57,535 bases of DNA from Rhodoferax sp. (GCA_025351745.1 JANXVI010000187.1:1-57535), one strand, 5' to 3'. Positions 48,030 to 57,299 are shown, numbered from the stretch's first letter. Notes: a model not told the origin generated them from the letters alone. Program-made: numbers and translations.

Positions 48030-48682
48030 TCAGCGCTACCAAGCAAACGCATGGAGATGTGCTGGCCAAACTTAAAATGTATGAAGATGATGACGCTCAG
48101 CAGCGCGGCAAAGAAGCACCAGACAGAGAACAGCGCCAAAGCGAAAAACCCATAGGCAACCGCGAACAACAGCAGCGCCAATACCCCGAAAAATCGTATC
48201 GTTGCGCTGCTTGAAAAGAAGCAGCTGACGCAAGTTGCAGCCAGGTAAAGCAGCATCACCGGTATCTTGTAGAAGTGCGGCGAGGCATAGACAATGTTCT
48301 CAGCCACCACCGCAGTAACCGGGAATTCGACGATCAGAAAGAGCAGGTACAGGCCCACGAGAAGTCCGACACCCTGGAAGCCCCAAATCACCTTTCGGCG
48401 CCACGGCACCGTTTCCATTAACCCGATCGCGAAGGGCACGAATATCGGCCACAGAACATGCGAAAACATCGAAAACAAGTACGCCATCGCCAGATTGAGC
48501 TGCGGCGCGTCGAAGCGGAATGACAACCACAATGCTCCCTCAACTATCTGCTGCAGCCCAAACATCAGCGGGATCGCCGCGAACGGGATCTCTGAGCGCC
48601 GCTGCGCCGCGCGCAAGGTCGCCACGCCTAACACGCACAAGGCCGTACCGGCTACGAAACTTGCGGTTGCGGAGAAACACAT
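48026..48682 (-). CDS. DUF6629-type membrane protein
   Basis: The 218-residue protein starts MCFSATASFVAGTAL, a pattern typical of DUF6629, and has seven hydrophobic segments. The family has no known function. It is the first gene of a coupled pair with the lycopene-cyclase-like protein and follows the multicopper oxidase after 18 bases. Confidence 0.75.
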   Translation of the reverse strand: MCFSATASFVAGTALCVLGVATLRAAQRRSEIPFAAIPLMFGLQQIVEGALWLSFRFDAPQLNLAMAYLFSMFSHVLWPIFVPFAIGLMETVPWRRKVIWGFQGVGLLVGLYLLFLIVEFPVTAVVAENIVYASPHFYKIPVMLLYLAATCVSCFFSSSATIRFFGVLALLLFAVAYGFFALALFSVWCFFAALLSVIIFIHFKFGQHISMRLLGSAE

Positions 48683-48700
48683 TGGGTGAGACGCACGGCC

Positions 48701-50269
48701 TTACGCATTCACGCGGAAATTCACCATCATTCCCCCGTCTTCGTGTTCGAGGTTGTGGCAATGGAGCAAGTAGGTCTGACTGTCAATGAAATCATGGCTG
48801 AAATCAACAGCGATCTTGACTGTTTCGCCCGGCCACACCAGTACGGTGTCCTTCCAGCCAAGGTCACTCACCGTGCGCCCGCGGCCCCAGCGCGCACCTG
48901 CGGATACCTGGCCGGGGCTGTTCAGCCGTTCCACCACCTGGAACGAAAAGCCGTGAATGTGCATCGGGTGTGGCATGCCAATTGCCGGGTTGCTGATGCT
49001 CCATATTTCTACAGCACCGCGCTTCACTTCAAAGGAAATTTCGTCCAACACAAAACTTCGGCCGTTGATTAAGAAGCGCATGTCCGCCATGGACAGCTCT
49101 ATCTTGCGTTCGGGCACGCCAGCAGTGGGAATAGCGCGAATTTCGGATAGTTTTTCAGGTAGCGGTGTGGCACCGCGCGCGCCTTGCGCCACCTGCAACT
49201 TCAGGATGTTGAACTCCACACCCAGCGCAAGGCGCGAGGAGATTACACCCATGTGTCCCGCGGGACCTTCATTCTCCATCGGGTCGAATGCCAGACTCTT
49301 GAGAAAAACATCATCGCCAGGCTTTGCCTGCCCCACGTCGAACAACACGTCCAACCGCTCGCCCGGCGCAAGGTAAGCCTCAGCCACGGTTTGCGGCTGG
49401 TCGAGCAGACCGCCGTCGGTACCAATGACTGCAAATTTCAGCGGCGTCTTGCCCTTAACGAAGGCGAGGCGGTAAATACGCGCGTTGGAACCATTGAGCA
49501 ACCGGAAGCGGTATACGCGCGGCGTGACCGAAAAATAGGCATTGGGAGTCAGATTGACGAGGATGACATCCCCCAGCCAGCCCATCATGGACTCCTGCAT
49601 GTTGGGCTGATACCGCAATCTTCCTGATGCGTCGAACTGTTTGTCCTGTATGACGAGCGGCACATCGGTTTCTCCGAGCCGCAGGTCAAGGGCCTTACTC
49701 AACCTGCGCTGATCTTCGTCCTCGACCAGGAAGAAGCTTGCGAGACCGTTGTAGGCCTGTTTGGCAGTTAACCCATGCGCATGGGTGTGGTACCAGTAGG
49801 TGCCGCCACGATTGCGCACGATGAAGTCGTACTCGTAGCGTGCACCAGGGCCGATGGTGCTCGCGGGGTGGCCGTCCATGGCGGCGGGTGTGTGCAGGCC
49901 ATGCCAGTGGATTATGGTCGGCTCTGGTAGCGCATTGTGCAGCGTCGCCTGAAAGCGGGCGCCGCTTTCCATTCTGAGAATGGGGTTCTGATAGGCCTTG
50001 CCCGCTTGCTCGGTCTGGTACAGCAGGAACGGCGATGCCTGACCTTTGAGAATCGGGAAACTAGCCGTTGTGGCATGCATTTGTAGCGGGCCATTTACAT
50101 CCAGTACCCCAAACGGCCCACTGCCTCCCGGAATGAACAGCTTTTGTTGGAAGCTTTTTGCCCTGAACGGATCGAACGGGTAACGGTTGATCGGTGCAGC
50201 TCCTGCTGTACCGACCAGAGTGGCCGCGCCCGAATATTTAATTAGTGTTCTTCTGCTTATCATGGACAT
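48701..50269 (-). CDS. Multicopper oxidase with Tat signal
   Basis: The 522-residue protein has a twin-Arg signal (SRRTLIKYSGAATLVG) and the four copper-ligand blocks: HWHGLH (about residue 119), HTHAHG (about 160), HPMHIHGF (about 440) and HCHNLEHEDGGMM (about 500). The Met in the last block is the expected axial ligand of the type 1 copper. Such enzymes oxidise Cu(I) to Cu(II) or other substrates in the periplasm with O2. The ATG 6 bases inside (50263) is an alternative start that fits the GGGG ribosome site better. Confidence 0.93.
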   Translation of the reverse strand: MSMISRRTLIKYSGAATLVGTAGAAPINRYPFDPFRAKSFQQKLFIPGGSGPFGVLDVNGPLQMHATTASFPILKGQASPFLLYQTEQAGKAYQNPILRMESGARFQATLHNALPEPTIIHWHGLHTPAAMDGHPASTIGPGARYEYDFIVRNRGGTYWYHTHAHGLTAKQAYNGLASFFLVEDEDQRRLSKALDLRLGETDVPLVIQDKQFDASGRLRYQPNMQESMMGWLGDVILVNLTPNAYFSVTPRVYRFRLLNGSNARIYRLAFVKGKTPLKFAVIGTDGGLLDQPQTVAEAYLAPGERLDVLFDVGQAKPGDDVFLKSLAFDPMENEGPAGHMGVISSRLALGVEFNILKLQVAQGARGATPLPEKLSEIRAIPTAGVPERKIELSMADMRFLINGRSFVLDEISFEVKRGAVEIWSISNPAIGMPHPMHIHGFSFQVVERLNSPGQVSAGARWGRGRTVSDLGWKDTVLVWPGETVKIAVDFSHDFIDSQTYLLHCHNLEHEDGGMMVNFRVNA

Positions 50270-50307
50270 ACCCCTTGAATGCTTTCGATTTCCGCGCCGC
50301 TATGCCT

Positions 50308-50886
50308 TCAGCTCGCCGCTTCTGTCGGATGGGAGTGGGCACTCGGGGCCGGTGCGGTCAGACCCGAGTGCAGGTCGACGTGCGTCGGATTGTTGGCCTC
50401 AAAAATGGCCTTGGCGCGCGCCATCTCGGTTGCGGGCCCATGCGCCACGACAAGAAAGCCATCGGACTTAATGGCTTCTTCGTAGAGTAAGACGCTGTCC
50501 TTGGGTATGCCAATGCCGTAGAGCGCCGCTCCAATAGCACTGAGACCCCCAACCAACACCGCCCCTTCGATGGCCGCGATGACCATGGCGGCCAGATGTC
50601 CCAGAACCATGATGTGCCCGATGACCGGAATGGTCAAAAACACACCGCCGAAGAACAGGCTCCACAGCCCGCCCCAAAAAGCGCCATTCTTGCCCCACAG
50701 CTTGATGCGATCGCCTGCGTTGTAGAAACCGACGACCTTCTCTTCGGTGTGGTAGCCCTTGCCCACAATGCTGAAATGCGCCATATCAAAACCATCACTA
50801 GCGAGTTTTCGGACTGCCGCCTCGGCATTGTGATGGTGGGTAAAGACGGCGACCACAGCGTCGTCTGGGATTGTGGGTTGTGTCAT
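50308..50886 (-). CDS. Membrane-hinged general-stress-like protein
   Basis: The start at 50886 (MTQPTIPDDAVVAVFTHHHN) has AAAGGA about 7 bases upstream and gives 192 residues; a much longer frame is not supported. The N-terminal alpha/beta segment (EAAVRKLASDGFDMAHFSIVGKGY) and the central Gly-rich helices (WGGLWSLFFGGVFL ... GGLSAIGAALYGIG) resemble the YflT/general stress 17M style, followed by a second soluble part. Role unknown. It belongs with the TPM and LemA genes. Confidence 0.7.
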   Translation of the reverse strand: MTQPTIPDDAVVAVFTHHHNAEAAVRKLASDGFDMAHFSIVGKGYHTEEKVVGFYNAGDRIKLWGKNGAFWGGLWSLFFGGVFLTIPVIGHIMVLGHLAAMVIAAIEGAVLVGGLSAIGAALYGIGIPKDSVLLYEEAIKSDGFLVVAHGPATEMARAKAIFEANNPTHVDLHSGLTAPAPSAHSHPTEAAS

Positions 50887-50932
50887 TTGGTTGTCCTTTA
50901 GAAAGCGATTGATTGATTGAGGAACGCTCGCG

Positions 50933-51430
50933 TCAGAGCACGAGCGGTTTGTCAGGCAGTTCGTTGCGGTTGCCGACGCCCGCGGGAAAATGCTCGGTAA
51001 GCTGGTCCGTGACTGCCCGGATACCATCGACCACGCCCTCCTCGAAATTCGATTTCTTGAATGCTGATTCCATGGCGGCGCAAATCGTTGACCACGCGCG
51101 GGTGCCGGCCCTAGCGTGAATGCCACGGTCAGCGACGATTTCCACCTGACGGTCGGCCAGCAGCAGATAGATAAGCACGCCGCTGTTGTGCTCGGTGTCC
51201 CATATCCGCAGGCGCGAGAACAATTCAATGGCACGCGCTCTTGCCGACAAGCCGCCAAAGAGCGGAGCGGTGTCGAGCGCACCCTCAACAACAAAGCGGA
51301 TGTCCCCCATATGGTCGTTTTCGCTCGCCTTGATGGCTTGTTCGATCCTTGTCAGGGTGGCGCTTGGGAAGGCTCGGTTGACCCGACCCTGAGTCATGGC
51401 CAAGTGGCGCCGGATTCTTTGGGAATTCAT
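50933..51430 (-). CDS. TPM-domain protein (short)
   Basis: The start at 51430 (MNSQRIRRHLAMTQGRVNRA) gives 165 residues and lies 2 bases after the longer TPM gene. A TPM domain is visible: IKASENDHMGDIRFVVEG, the RARAIELFSRLRIWDTE block and NSGVLIYLLLADRQVEIVADRGIH. TPM domains act as phosphatase-like or assembly factors. This soluble partner commonly follows the membrane TPM protein and LemA. Confidence 0.85.
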   Translation of the reverse strand: MNSQRIRRHLAMTQGRVNRAFPSATLTRIEQAIKASENDHMGDIRFVVEGALDTAPLFGGLSARARAIELFSRLRIWDTEHNSGVLIYLLLADRQVEIVADRGIHARAGTRAWSTICAAMESAFKKSNFEEGVVDGIRAVTDQLTEHFPAGVGNRNELPDKPLVL

Positions 51431-51432
51431 GC

Positions 51433-52338
51433 CTAGAACCTCCCGGAGGCACCGCCTCCGCCAAATCCACCGCCGCCTCCGCCGAAACCGCCACCACCCG
51501 AGCGACCTCCACCCATTCCTCCGTATAAACCGCCGACGAACATTCCGCCATGTCCGCCCATGCCCACGCCCAGCAAAGTGATCACGAACGCAATGCCACC
51601 GGCAAGCGCCGCACCAACCACTGCACCAGCAAACAGCCATCCAGCCAATCCGAGCAATCCCCCAGCCACCAGCGCACCGGGAACGCGGCCGAGTGCCTTC
51701 CGCAACACGCCGCCAAGGAACAACGTCAACACTAACAGCAGCGGCCACAGTTGACCGAGTTGACCGATGCTCTGATCTGCAGCGCCCGCAGCACGATGCT
51801 TGGATTCAGGTAGTGGCTCACCGTCGATGACCCGAATCATCTGCTCTACACCGGCACTGACACCACCAAAGTAGTCGCCTTGCTTGAGCGGTGGGGTAAT
51901 TACTTCGCTAACAATGCGTTTGGCGGTGGCATCGTTCAATACCCCTTCAAGCCCATAGCCAACTTCGATTCGCAACGCTCGGTCGTCCTTGGCGATCAAC
52001 AACAAGGCACCATCGTCTACCTTCTTGCGCCCCAGTTTCCATGACTCAACAACGCGCAAGGCGTACTGCTCAATCTCCTCGGGCTTGGTGCTCGGGACGA
52101 TCAATACGGCAATCTGCGTGCCCTTCTTTGTCTCAAAAGCGCGCAGACTTTGTTCAAGGCCGGCCTGCTGTTCGCTTGTCAGCGTGCCGGTCAGGTCCGT
52201 CAGACGCGCCTGTAGCGGCGGCACCGGCACCAAGCTTGGAGCGGCTTGACTGGTCATAAAGGTCGTCAGCGCCAGTAGCCACAGCATGCACAGCCATTTG
52301 GCGGACCCTGCACCGATGAAACGGACTATGGTGATCAT
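51433..52338 (-). CDS. TPM-domain membrane protein (YgcG-like)
   Basis: The 301-residue protein has a signal peptide (about 1-32), a TPM domain (about 40-170: LTDLTGTLTSEQQAGLEQSL, IAVLIVPSTKPEEIEQYA, LRIEVGYGLEGVLND), two or more membrane helices (about 190-250) and a Gly-rich tail (GGGGFGGGGGGFGGGG). It overlaps LemA by 4 bases. LemA-TPM pairs are conserved in many bacteria and linked to envelope stress. Confidence 0.9.
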   Translation of the reverse strand: MITIVRFIGAGSAKWLCMLWLLALTTFMTSQAAPSLVPVPPLQARLTDLTGTLTSEQQAGLEQSLRAFETKKGTQIAVLIVPSTKPEEIEQYALRVVESWKLGRKKVDDGALLLIAKDDRALRIEVGYGLEGVLNDATAKRIVSEVITPPLKQGDYFGGVSAGVEQMIRVIDGEPLPESKHRAAGAADQSIGQLGQLWPLLLVLTLFLGGVLRKALGRVPGALVAGGLLGLAGWLFAGAVVGAALAGGIAFVITLLGVGMGGHGGMFVGGLYGGMGGGRSGGGGFGGGGGGFGGGGASGRF

Positions 52339-52961
52339 GGCGAACTCGCAGGCTTCGCAGCACCGCCGCCAAAGTTCACTACAGGCGGTGCGGCGAGAGC
52401 CTTCTCATCTGCCACCGTGAAATTGGCCTTGACGGAATAGCCAAATACCATGGCCGTCAGGTTGCTCGGGAACGAACGTACGGTGACGTTGTAGGCCTGT
52501 ACGGCGCTGATGTATTGGTTGCGCGCGACTGCGATACGGTTTTCAGTGCCCTCCAACTGGGCTTGGAGGTCGCGGTAGCCGACATTGGCCTTGAGGTCGG
52601 GATACTTTTCTACGACCACGAGCAACCTGGACAAAGCTCCCGACAGCTCTTTCTGCGCGGCTTCGAACTTGGCAAAGGCTACGGGGTCGTTGACCAGTTC
52701 AGGCGTCGCGTTAATCGCTGTTGCCTTAGACCTGGCGTTAGTCACCGCAATCAGGGTGTCCTGTTCGTACTGTGCATAGCCCTTAACGGTATTGACCAGA
52801 TTGGGTACCAGATCCGCGCGCCGCTGGTACTGGTTCAGCACTTCGGACCAACTGGCTTTGATCGCTTCATCACCGGATTGGAAGTTGTTGTAGCCGCAAC
52901 CGGACAAGCCGACAGCGAGAACAGTCGCGATGACCAAGAGAAACTTGCGCATGGTTTTCAT
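52335..52961 (-). CDS. lemA: LemA-family lipoprotein
   Basis: The 208-residue protein has a lipoprotein signal ending LSGC (Cys near 22) and the LemA core (SWSEVLNQYQRRADLVPNLVNTVKGYA, YPDLKANVGYRDLQAQLEGTENRIAVARNQY, SFPSNLTA). LemA proteins form helical bundles facing the periplasm. It is in tight order with the second YVTN protein upstream and the TPM gene downstream. The ATG 9 bases inside is an alternative start. Confidence 0.9.
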   Translation of the reverse strand: MKTMRKFLLVIATVLAVGLSGCGYNNFQSGDEAIKASWSEVLNQYQRRADLVPNLVNTVKGYAQYEQDTLIAVTNARSKATAINATPELVNDPVAFAKFEAAQKELSGALSRLLVVVEKYPDLKANVGYRDLQAQLEGTENRIAVARNQYISAVQAYNVTVRSFPSNLTAMVFGYSVKANFTVADEKALAAPPVVNFGGGAAKPASSP

Positions 52962-52972
52962 TCCTATTGAGT

Positions 52973-54019
52973 TCAGTTGTGTCGGTACGTGATGCCATTC
53001 GGCCCGGCACCGACCTTGAAAGTCGTCGTAACCCGCTGGGTGGAGGTATCAATCGCGGAAACGGTTCCGGCCTCGATGTTGCTGACAAAAGCGGTCTGCC
53101 CACTGTCGTCGACCACCACCCCATGGGCGCCGGCGCCTGTGGTCACGGTGGCCCTCACCTTGCGAGTAGCCAGTTCGATAGCCGACACTTTGTTGTCCGG
53201 GGACTTTTCTGTTCCTTGATTGGCGACATACATCGTCTTGCCGTCTGAAGTAGCGTAGACCTGTATCGGATTGCGCGAAACACCGACCTTGGCAATCACG
53301 CTACGCGTGGCGACATCGATGACAGCCACCTTGTTTTCATCGCGCAGCGACACATAAACTTGTTTCCCATCCGGCGTAAACCCCACCTGCACCGGTGATC
53401 TTCCAACCGGGATACTCGCGACTGTCTTCATGGTGGTGGTGTCTACTACCGACACGGTCCCATCCCCCACATTGGCCACATACAGTTCAAGTCCGTCTGG
53501 GCTAGGACGCAGGCCATGCGGAGAGGCTCCGGTTACGATCTTCCCAATAACGGTCCGTCGTATCAGGTCGATCACAGTAATGGCGTTTTCTTCGGAGCTC
53601 GTCACAAAGGCGCGTTGGCCGGCCTGGTCGGTGACCACGTGAGCAGGATGTTTGCCGGCAGGCAGGGTGGCAACCGCTTTCTCAAGATTACCCACGGCGT
53701 ATACCAACAGTTGTCCCTCTTCGTTGTCGGGTGGCATCGCTTTCATGCCTTGCATGCCGGCCTTTCCGTGTTCACCGGCGGCCATGCCGACCGCCAGCAG
53801 ATACGCGCCATCCGGCGTGATCTGAATGTTGTGCGGCACCACTGAAGCCTTAAAGGTGCGCACTTGCCCGCTCGCCAACGCGATTTCGCTGATTGACGCA
53901 TCCCGCTCGTTGGCGGTATAAATGAAGCCACTCAGGGCCGCGGCGTTGACCCCGCCGGTGGTAATTGCAAACATCAGCGCGCTCGCGCAAATAAGGGTGT
54001 TCTTCATCAGTCTGTTCAT
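52973..54019 (-). CDS. Exported YVTN-family beta-propeller protein, second
   Basis: The 348-residue protein has a signal peptide (about residues 1-28) and regular blades with TVSVVD, AVIDVATRSV, LYVANVGDG and MYVANQGTE. The spacing fits a seven-bladed YVTN propeller. It resembles the surface or periplasmic propellers of metal islands and is distinct from the one at 595-1851. It starts 68 bases after the polyphosphate kinase stop. Confidence 0.88.
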   Translation of the reverse strand: MNRLMKNTLICASALMFAITTGGVNAAALSGFIYTANERDASISEIALASGQVRTFKASVVPHNIQITPDGAYLLAVGMAAGEHGKAGMQGMKAMPPDNEEGQLLVYAVGNLEKAVATLPAGKHPAHVVTDQAGQRAFVTSSEENAITVIDLIRRTVIGKIVTGASPHGLRPSPDGLELYVANVGDGTVSVVDTTTMKTVASIPVGRSPVQVGFTPDGKQVYVSLRDENKVAVIDVATRSVIAKVGVSRNPIQVYATSDGKTMYVANQGTEKSPDNKVSAIELATRKVRATVTTGAGAHGVVVDDSGQTAFVSNIEAGTVSAIDTSTQRVTTTFKVGAGPNGITYRHN

Positions 54020-54087
54020 GTTTGGTCCTTTGCGTTAAATAGGCAGTCACGTTTCACTTTCATGCTCATCCTTGAAACCGGCGCGTT

Positions 54088-54939
54088 TCAACGTGCTAGC
54101 CGCTTTGCAGCGATGCAGTCCGGCGTGAATTCGAATGCAATATCGGGGTCGGGCTGAACGAGTTTGTTCTTCTTGCCGGCGTAGTGCAGCCGTGACAGGA
54201 TGTCGCGGATCATGTTCAGACGCGCCAGTCGTTTGTCGTTTGCCTTCACGATATGCCATGGTGCGATGAGCGTGTGCGTTCTCAGTAGCATCGCATCGCG
54301 GGCCTCGGAATACGCCTTCCAGTATTTGATCGCGACAGCGTCGACCGGACTGGACTTCCACTGTTTGAGCGGATTGCTTTCACGATCAGCGAGGCGCCGT
54401 ATCTGCTCAGGCTTGTCGATGTCCAGGTAATACTTCAGCAGTTTGATGCCCGAATTGACCAGCATCTCCTCGAAATTTGGTACCGAAAGCATGAACTCCT
54501 CATGCTCCTTCTTTGAGCAAAAACCCATCACATGTTCGACACCGGCGCGGTTGTACCAGCTACGGTTGAATAGGACGAGCTCCTCAGCCACCGGAAGGTA
54601 TGGGACATAGCGTTGAAAGTACCAGCCACGCAGGTCCCGATCGGAAGGCTTGCCCAGCGCCACGACGCGCGTCTCGCGCGGGCTCAGGTATTCGACGATG
54701 CGCTTGATGCTTCCGTCCTTACCGGCGGCATCGCGACCCTCGACAATCACCAGTATCTTGTCGCCGCAACCGATGAAATGCCGTTGCAACTTGACGAGCT
54801 CGATTTGGAGGACATGCAGCTCAGTGTGGTAGTCCTCCAGAGAAATCGCCGTCTTCTTCTCTTTAGGAACCGTTGAAATCCATCCGGTTTCACTTTCGCC
54901 TTCACTTGACGCGCGGTGGCGCTTGTCCTTCTTGCTCAT
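54088..54939 (-). CDS. ppk2: Polyphosphate kinase 2
   Basis: The 283-residue enzyme has the PPK2 P-loop (VIVEGRDAAGKDGSIKRI, about 84-101), the Walker-B-like LFNRSWYNRAGVEHV, and the lid and Arg regions (LRGWYFQRYVPYLP). It phosphorylates nucleoside mono- or diphosphates with polyphosphate, or the reverse. Its stop follows an ATGA overlap with the CopZ-like gene. In this island it could regenerate ATP or make polyphosphate that chelates metal. Confidence 0.93.
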   Translation of the reverse strand: MSKKDKRHRASSEGESETGWISTVPKEKKTAISLEDYHTELHVLQIELVKLQRHFIGCGDKILVIVEGRDAAGKDGSIKRIVEYLSPRETRVVALGKPSDRDLRGWYFQRYVPYLPVAEELVLFNRSWYNRAGVEHVMGFCSKKEHEEFMLSVPNFEEMLVNSGIKLLKYYLDIDKPEQIRRLADRESNPLKQWKSSPVDAVAIKYWKAYSEARDAMLLRTHTLIAPWHIVKANDKRLARLNMIRDILSRLHYAGKKNKLVQPDPDIAFEFTPDCIAAKRLAR

Positions 54940-55178
54940 GACTTTGCCCCCTGCATAGCGTCGGACGGACGGAGCTTGGCTTGATAGCCGAGGTTGGAGA
55001 TCACAGCTTCGATGAGGTTAGGCGTCACTGGTCCAGGATCGGCCTCCATGCTGGCCATACCCGGGTGCAGCGAAACGTTAACCTGGCTGACGCCATCGAT
55101 TTTGGCGAGGGCGCGTCGCACGCTGCCAGTGCACCCTCCGCAGGTAATGCCGTTGACATCAAATTTGAGCGTTTGCAT
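54936..55178 (-). CDS. Heavy-metal-associated (CopZ-like) protein
   Basis: The start at 55178 (MQTLKFDVNGITCGGCTGSV) gives 80 residues with an intact metal motif (GITCGGC, TCxxC) and the HMA fold (VRRALAKIDGVSQVNVSLHPG). It should bind Cu(I) or a similar soft metal in the cytoplasm. Unlike the Cys-less HMA-like proteins at 43.5-44.7 kb, it keeps both Cys. It is coupled to ppk2. Confidence 0.88.
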   Translation of the reverse strand: MQTLKFDVNGITCGGCTGSVRRALAKIDGVSQVNVSLHPGMASMEADPGPVTPNLIEAVISNLGYQAKLRPSDAMQGAKS

Positions 55179-55323
55179 AGTACGATTTCCCTTTGTTAAA
55201 GTTTTGGGGTCTTGATATCGATGCCGATGAGCAGGGTCGAATTCGAGTAAATTTGGTATTGCTAATCCAGGAGGGTTTTGTGCGTTGCTACGGTCTGGAT
55301 TGCAGACATGGGCGGACGTCGCT

Positions 55324-55974
55324 TCATGCCGATGAAGCTCGCTTTCCAAGCGACGGTATGAAGCGTGGTGTCCGCGCGGCGTAAGTTTCGTAAGTCGAAC
55401 CGAACTGTTTGCGCATCTCTGCTTCTTCGGTGGTGGCTAACTTTAAATACATCACCAGCAAGACGGGAAACATCAGCAAAGTGAGCAAAGTCGGCCACTG
55501 CAACAGAAAGCCCAACAGGATGAGCACGAAGGCAACATACTGCGGATGGCGAATACGTGCATAGGGTCCGGCAACCGCCAGCGTATTGCGTTGTTGAGCG
55601 TGGTATAGAACATTCCAGGCACTAGACAGCAGGAAGAAACCAAAGCCTAGAAAGACGTAGCTGGCGATGTGCAGAAACCCAAAGTGGGGGTCACCTTTTT
55701 CACCTAGTAAAGTCGACCACAGGTGGCCAGCATCGTGCGAGAGCAGGTCAAGTGACGGGAATTTCGTTTGTAGCCAGCCAGACATTAGGTAGATGGTCAA
55801 CGGGAAGCCGTACATTTCGACAAATAGCGCGACGATGAAGGCAGCGAACGCTCCAAACGTTTTCCAATCCCGGGCCGTCTGCGGCTTGAAAAAGCTGAAT
55901 GCAAACATGATGAAGATCGCAGAATTGAATATAACCAGCATCCATAGTCCATACGCGGGTACGTCGTGGTTCAT
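55324..55974 (-). CDS. Isoprenylcysteine-methyltransferase-like membrane protein
   Basis: The start at 55974 (MNHDVPAYGLWMLVIFNSAI) overlaps the DUF2933 stop by 4 bases and gives 216 residues. About five hydrophobic segments precede the signature GPYARIRHPQYVAFVLILLGF and EEAEMRKQFGSTYETYAARTPRFIP of the ICMT/NnrU-like (PEMT) superfamily. These enzymes methylate lipids or small molecules with S-adenosylmethionine. The substrate is unknown here; such genes are common in copper islands. Confidence 0.85.
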   Translation of the reverse strand: MNHDVPAYGLWMLVIFNSAIFIMFAFSFFKPQTARDWKTFGAFAAFIVALFVEMYGFPLTIYLMSGWLQTKFPSLDLLSHDAGHLWSTLLGEKGDPHFGFLHIASYVFLGFGFFLLSSAWNVLYHAQQRNTLAVAGPYARIRHPQYVAFVLILLGFLLQWPTLLTLLMFPVLLVMYLKLATTEEAEMRKQFGSTYETYAARTPRFIPSLGKRASSA

Positions 55975-56285
55975 GGCTGATTCCTCAATACATTGGGCGG
56001 GCTTACCGGGGATGGCGAAGGTTGCGGTTTGCTGTCTGGCTGGTTGTTTTCTCCACCACTGTCCCCGCCAAGTCCTTCGTGTCCCCCATGTCCGTGGTGC
56101 ATGAAGACATGCATCAGTGGACAGGCTAATAGGACCAGTAGCGGCAACGCACCCAGGAAATGGGCGCGGTGTTCGGTAAGCACAAAATACCCGCCTATTG
56201 CCCCCAAGACTATCAAGCCAATGGCATAGCGCGTGCTCCAAAAACCTTTGGGCTTGGCATCATGGGCGGCGTGATCGTGATTCAT
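55971..56285 (-). CDS. DUF2933-domain membrane protein
   Basis: The start at 56285 (MNHDHAAHDAKPKGFWSTRY) gives 104 residues: a His-rich head, two membrane segments (about 22-40 and 49-66) and the DUF2933 ending LMHVFMHHGHGGHEG, followed by a Pro/Ser-rich tail. The His clusters suggest metal binding at the membrane. It is coupled to the methyltransferase-like gene. Confidence 0.85.
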   Translation of the reverse strand: MNHDHAAHDAKPKGFWSTRYAIGLIVLGAIGGYFVLTEHRAHFLGALPLLVLLACPLMHVFMHHGHGGHEGLGGDSGGENNQPDSKPQPSPSPVSPPNVLRNQP

Positions 56286-56477
56286 ACGGGTTTCCTTAGC
56301 TATAAGGTTTGCCAACGCGTGGACCGTTTTTGCAGCTACGCAAATGGTGTCAGCGTGGAAGCGTCACGTAACTACACATCCGACCTTGGCTTTTTGTGCC
56401 TTGGCTCGGTGCAAAATCGCACTATGAAGAGACCCACACCTCTGAACGAGAGGCTCTGGATCTAACGTTGCCGGTGA

Positions 56478-56927
56478 CTACAAAGCCAGTCGGGAAAAGC
56501 GGACCCTAATCGACGGCCCAGCGGCGAGGAGGGATAAGTCTCCAACCCAGACAGAGGTTGAAGTGAGTTGAGCTGGCGCACATAAAGCTGCAACTACGAA
56601 AGATGCATGGCCATAATCGGTCAGATCGATACCGGATGGGTGTTTGAGCAGAGTTTGAACTCCATCGTCGCAAACCCTCTGGCAGGGCGCCTTCAATGGA
56701 TCCGAATCACTGTGATGAGAGATAGCATTTGCTTCTGAGTGTTCGCTGGTAATTTCCGGCGCTTTAAGTGCCCCAGAAGCATGTTCATCTTCAGAACTAT
56801 GAATGTGGTGTCCAGCAGTCTCAAGTACGCAAGCATTCGCAACACCTGAAGCCACTGCAAACAGCCATACCAGCAGCATCAGGAAAGTGATACCGCGCTT
56901 GGTGCGGGTGTTGGTGAACAGATGCAT
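56478..56927 (-). CDS. Exported Cys/His-containing protein
   Basis: The preferred start (MHLFTNTRTKRGITFLMLL, 149 residues) opens a signal peptide with core FLMLLVWLFAVASGVA. The mature part holds ACVLETAGHHIHSSEDEH and CQRVCDDG, features I have seen in small proteins of copper regions, but I know no family name. An ATG at 56948 is an alternative start. It is the first minus-strand gene of the island and is 192 bases from the DUF2933 gene. Confidence 0.6.
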   Translation of the reverse strand: MHLFTNTRTKRGITFLMLLVWLFAVASGVANACVLETAGHHIHSSEDEHASGALKAPEITSEHSEANAISHHSDSDPLKAPCQRVCDDGVQTLLKHPSGIDLTDYGHASFVVAALCAPAQLTSTSVWVGDLSLLAAGPSIRVRFSRLAL

Positions 56928-57283
56928 GATGATTGGGATTGCTGTCAACTCAGTTTACTTCGTCCCATTGCGAGACGGATTGATCTATGTCAACGGACAG
57001 CTGGAATTTGCAACGAGTTTGTATTCAACCCTTTGGTCACTTTCCGAATTTAAAACCATGCGATCGGTATTCGCCCAACGTAACTGTCTACCTATGATTG
57101 GCGGCTTTGCATTCCCGTTACAGGAAAAGTAAACGGTCTGTTCGCCGGTGAACATATCGGCTACGCGGGAGTCGCAAAGACTGAAATAGCTAACTGGTTA
57201 ATATTCCGACGTATTGACGCACCTTGCGCGAACAGGCCGTTCTGCATCAACATATTCATTGCAATAGCGGAAGAACTCGCGGG

Positions 57284-57299
57284 GGTTCTGTCGCATTAA
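57284..57299 (+). repeat. IS6-type terminal repeat at right edge
   Basis: GGTTCTGTCGCATTAA closely matches the IS6 end at 2905-3725 (GGCTCTGTCGCATTGA as read inward from 3725), 14 of 16 bases. No transposase is visible within the window to its right, so it is either the outer end of a copy cut by the window or a relic. Confidence 0.45.

Noticed and set aside
51433-51560. Short tandem Gly-coding repeats
   Set aside because: They encode the Gly-rich tail of the TPM protein and are not a CRISPR array or a DNA repeat element.
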